In this document: positions 5,343 through 7,498 of the stretch, piece by piece
Position numbering within the stretch: the first letter of the stretch is position 1
How the letters are laid out: every line of letters starts with the position of its first letter
From: [Eubacterium] saphenum
GTDB taxonomy: Bacteria > Bacillota > Clostridia > Oscillospirales > Ruminococcaceae
Reading direction: 5' to 3'
NCBI GenBank assembly: GCA_004555635.1
Contig: SFHN01000144.1
Coordinates: 1 to 7,498 of the forward strand
Length of the DNA: 7,498 nucleotides
Notes under the pieces: generated by a model
Database searches by the model: none
The model's input: only the letters and a program-made list of their open reading frames with translations
Told to the model about the DNA's origin: nothing
Translations under genes and position numbers: made by a program

Positions 5343-6980
5343 AACTATGTAATAATAGATATGGAGTGGAATCAGGCGCTATCTCCGCAGATGATGGTGC
5401 AGTCGCCGGTGCTCCTGAGCGGCGAGATTATACAGATTGGCGCGGTAAAGACCGACGAAAACTTCAACCTTGTCGATAAGATAAAGATAAACGTCTGCCC
5501 GAAGTATTACAAGAAAATGAACAAGCACGTTCAGAAGATAACGGGTATTACAAACGCGCAGCTCGGCTGCGGAGAGCGCTTTCCCGTGGCGTTTCGGCGG
5601 CTTTCGGAGTGGTGCGGAGAGGATTTCCGCTTTGTGACGTGGGGCTTTGACGATATAAATATGCTCGCGGACAATCTTCGGCTTCACGGGCTGCCGCACG
5701 ATTTCGGCGCGGACTATGTCAACCTTCAGCTTATCTACCGCGAGCAGGTGGACAGCGAGCGGGTTCAGTGCGCGCTCGGCGACGCTGCGGAGCGGCTCGG
5801 AATACCGCTTGACGCGCAGGCGCACGACGCTATGAACGACGCGTGGTTCACCTATGAGGTGCTGAAAAAGCTGGATATGAAAAAGGGGCTTGAGATGTAC
5901 CCCGCACTTGCCGCAAGGGTAAAAACCGCGCTGCGAAAGGACGTTATCCGAAACGTTTCGGACAACCGCAAAATGAATGATGACAAGCGCGTGCGCGACG
6001 CGGTCTGCCCGAGGTGCGAGAATATCCTTGAAAACCGCGATTGGGTGTACTTCGGCGGCGGGAAGAAGTCAACGATTGCTTCCTGCAAGGAGCACGGCGA
6101 TTTTCTCGTAAAGCTGACCTGCAAGAAGATTTCCGAGGGGAACTTTACCGTCAGCAGGACAATCTACGACTGCGACGAGGAGGCTTGGTCAGCGTATGAG
6201 GCGAAGCTGCAAAAGCAAAAGGATATGAGGGAAAAGCACGAAAAGCATAAGAAAGGGAAACGCCCCGTGATTACAACCGTATTATTTGACCTTGACGGAA
6301 CGCTGCTTCCGTTTGAGCAGGAGGATTTCGTAAAGATGTATTTCGGCGAGCTTTGCAAGAAGCTTGCTCCGCTCGGCTATAAACCCGACAGCACGGTAAA
6401 AGCCGTCTGGGCGGGAACCGGCGCGATGATTAAGAACGACGGCACAAAGCCGAACTCCGAGCGCTTCTGGGAAACCTTCAACGCGCTGAATGTCGGAATG
6501 CCCGATGCTAAGCCGCTTTGCGACGCGTTTTACCTTGAGGAGTTCGACAATGCGCGCGCCTGCTTAAAGTACATACCCGATGTCAAGGGGATTATCGACG
6601 AGCTTAAAGCAGCGGGGCTGCGGGTTATTCTTGCGACAAACCCGATTTTCCCCGAGAACGGCGTGCTGACGAGAATGAAGTGGGTTGGGCTTTCGGCTGA
6701 TGATTTCGAGCTTATCACTCACTACGACAACAGCACCTACTGCAAGCCGAACCCGAAGTATTTCGAGGAAATACTCACGAAAATCGGGGAAGCGCCCGAG
6801 AACTGTCTTATGGTCGGGAACAACATCAGCGAGGATATGCTGGCTGCGGAGAGCGTCGGAATGAAGGTGTTCTTCGTGCCGGATTTTGCGGAAAACCCGA
6901 ACGGCGAGGACACGTCGCGGTTTGAGCAGGGCTCGCTTTCGCGCGCTGCGGAGTACGCGCTTTCGCTTGCGAAAAAGTAG
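5340..6980 (+). CDS. DEDDh 3'-5' exonuclease fused to a zinc-ribbon-like module and a HAD hydrolase
   Basis: One uninterrupted frame of 546 residues carries two enzymes. Residues 1-180 are a DEDDh exonuclease of the KapD/ERI-1 kind, acting on RNA or DNA 3' ends: DMEW (Asp7, Glu9), VTWGFDD (Asp105), and His162-x4-Asp167 in AHDAMNDAWF. Residues 221-262 resemble a small zinc ribbon (Cys223, Cys226, Cys249, His252). A Lys/Glu-rich stretch follows at 286-308. Residues 310-546 are a complete HAD-superfamily hydrolase: DLDGT at 317-321 (nucleophile Asp317, acid/base Asp319), LATNP at 431-435 (Thr433), Lys469 in YCKPNPKYF, and GNNISEDM at 493-500. Such exonucleases normally end after the basic tail, so the HAD part looks like a neighbouring gene joined in frame. 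GTG at 6267 begins exactly at the HAD domain. Substrates of both halves are unknown. The gene starts 37 nt after the ABC-F remnant. Confidence 0.85.
   Translation: MNYVIIDMEWNQALSPQMMVQSPVLLSGEIIQIGAVKTDENFNLVDKIKINVCPKYYKKMNKHVQKITGITNAQLGCGERFPVAFRRLSEWCGEDFRFVTWGFDDINMLADNLRLHGLPHDFGADYVNLQLIYREQVDSERVQCALGDAAERLGIPLDAQAHDAMNDAWFTYEVLKKLDMKKGLEMYPALAARVKTALRKDVIRNVSDNRKMNDDKRVRDAVCPRCENILENRDWVYFGGGKKSTIASCKEHGDFLVKLTCKKISEGNFTVSRTIYDCDEEAWSAYEAKLQKQKDMREKHEKHKKGKRPVITTVLFDLDGTLLPFEQEDFVKMYFGELCKKLAPLGYKPDSTVKAVWAGTGAMIKNDGTKPNSERFWETFNALNVGMPDAKPLCDAFYLEEFDNARACLKYIPDVKGIIDELKAAGLRVILATNPIFPENGVLTRMKWVGLSADDFELITHYDNSTYCKPNPKYFEEILTKIGEAPENCLMVGNNISEDMLAAESVGMKVFFVPDFAENPNGEDTSRFEQGSLSRAAEYALSLAKK
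6252..6269 (+). promoter_or_regulatory. Possible internal translation start (GTG) for the HAD domain alone
   Basis: AAAGGG at 6252-6257 lies 9 nt before GTG at 6267, which is in frame and begins VITTVLFDLDGT, a natural HAD N-terminus. Starting here would give a 237-residue protein of normal HAD length. It may be the old start of a once-separate gene, still active or not; the site is only moderately good. Confidence 0.35.
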
Positions 6981-7047
6981 TCGGGTCGGGTGCTCCGACG
7001 GGCTATTCCGCCTTTTGTTGGGCGCAACGGTTGCATAACTTCATCAC

Positions 7048-7086
7048 AACGGCGGGGACTGTAAGGCTCCTGCCGTTTTCATTTTA
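7048..7086 (+). terminator. Intrinsic terminator after the exonuclease-HAD gene
   Basis: AACGGCGGGG (7048-7057) pairs with the arm 7068-7077, giving ten pairs including two G-U, plus C7059-G7066 beyond one mismatch. It is followed by a T-rich run interrupted by CA (7076-7086). It separates the fusion gene from the sporulation-family gene. A shorter 5-bp hairpin (6985-6989/6995-6999) lies upstream without a T run. The rest of the 200-nt gap holds no gene that I can support. Confidence 0.5.
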
Positions 7087-7170
7087 ACAGCACCTCTGCC
7101 CCGAATTATTCCCGCTCCCGCCAAAATCTCCGGAATTATTTCAATATGTACGCCATAAACTTGTTTTACG

Positions 7171-7184
7171 AGGTGATTTGTATG
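7171..7184 (+). promoter_or_regulatory. Ribosome binding site choosing the ATG at 7182
   Basis: AGGTGA at 7171-7176 with 5-nt spacing points to ATG 7182. The in-frame ATG at 7146 has no such site and would add 12 residues (NLFYEVI...) that do not belong to the family. Confidence 0.75.
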
Positions 7185-7472
7185 GTTTACAGCTTTAACG
7201 ACATAAGGTGCAAGGAGATTATCAATATAAAAAGCGGCTGCCGCATAGGATTCCCCGACGACGTAGAATTCGACAGCTGCACCGCGAAAATTTGCAGGCT
7301 CATTGTGTTCGGCAGAGCGCGCTTCTTCGGGCTTTTCGGCAGGGAGGAGGATATCAGCGTAAAGTGGTGCGATATCGAGGTTATCGGCGAGGATACCATT
7401 CTCGTTTCCTGTGATATGCCGTCATATTCGCCAAAATCACGCGGAAAACTTTTCGGAAATTTGTTAAAATAA
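7182..7472 (+). CDS. YlmC/YmxH family sporulation protein (PRC-barrel-like)
   Basis: The 96-residue product matches the YlmC/YmxH pattern found in endospore-forming Firmicutes: an N-terminal strand block F-x-D-I-R-x-KEIINIKSGCRIG (residues 5-22), a central LIVFGRARFFGLFGREEDISVKW (40-62), and a final WCDIEVIGEDTILVSC (62-77). The FFGLFGREEDI segment is the most diagnostic. These are small soluble proteins with a PRC-barrel-like fold; their biochemical role is unknown, and the sporulation label comes from family annotation. Compared with typical members of about 80 residues there is a short basic C-terminal tail (PKSRGKLFGNLLK). The gene stands alone behind a terminator, so it should have its own promoter, but I could not identify a convincing one. 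It supports a spore-forming Clostridia host. Confidence 0.88.
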   Translation: MVYSFNDIRCKEIINIKSGCRIGFPDDVEFDSCTAKICRLIVFGRARFFGLFGREEDISVKWCDIEVIGEDTILVSCDMPSYSPKSRGKLFGNLLK

Positions 7473-7498
7473 ATTTATGACAGCCCTTGAAAAAAAGA

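Noticed and set aside
7154..7161. CATAAACT as a sporulation SigE-type -10 for the YlmC/YmxH gene
   Set aside because: The match is fair, but no clear -35 ATA lies at the right distance and the leader would be extremely short before the ribosome binding site.
7477..7498. ATG at 7477 opening a frame (MTALEKK) that runs off the right edge
   Set aside because: There is no ribosome binding site at a proper distance and only seven codons are visible; it may be the start of the next gene, but this cannot be supported.

Overview
The window looks like chromosomal DNA from an endospore-forming, fairly GC-rich Clostridia member, most likely a gut Oscillospirales/Ruminococcaceae-type organism. This is inferred from three things: a YlmC/YmxH sporulation-family gene, strong AGGAGG-type ribosome binding sites with several TTG starts, and a stand-alone DEDDh exonuclease type that I associate with these bacteria. 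No species can be named from the sequence alone. All supported genes are on the + strand. There is no phage, transposase, CRISPR or RNA gene.

Positions 48-1461 hold the permease and ATPase of a polar amino acid ABC importer, overlapping by 17 nt. The solute-binding protein gene is not in the window. Positions 1462-1725 form a non-coding block made almost entirely of consecutive hairpins (about 1536-1686), which looks like a dispersed compound-hairpin repeat. A GNAT acetyltransferase follows (1726-2274), closed by an intrinsic terminator. A good promoter (-35 at 2308, -10 at 2331) with a 16-bp palindrome just downstream then drives a MetY-type O-acetylhomoserine sulfhydrylase (2416-3684), which makes homocysteine from O-acetylhomoserine and sulfide.

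Positions 3714-5302 carry an ABC-F ATPase gene that is broken. The helix between the first signature motif and Walker B is missing and the frame shifts there; the two halves meet at a TGATG stop/start. In the second ATPase domain the Walker A lysine is Val and the catalytic glutamate is Arg. It is most simply a decaying pseudogene. Next, 5340-6980 encodes one continuous protein that joins a DEDDh 3'-5' exonuclease, a Cys/His zinc-ribbon-like module, a basic linker and a complete HAD hydrolase. A GTG codon with an upstream purine-rich site sits exactly at the HAD boundary, suggesting two once-separate genes. After a terminator at about 7048-7086 comes the YlmC/YmxH gene (7182-7472).

I see no clear undescribed multi-gene system. 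The items most worth a second look are the exonuclease-HAD fusion, the multiply damaged ABC-F gene, and the five-hairpin element at 1536-1686.
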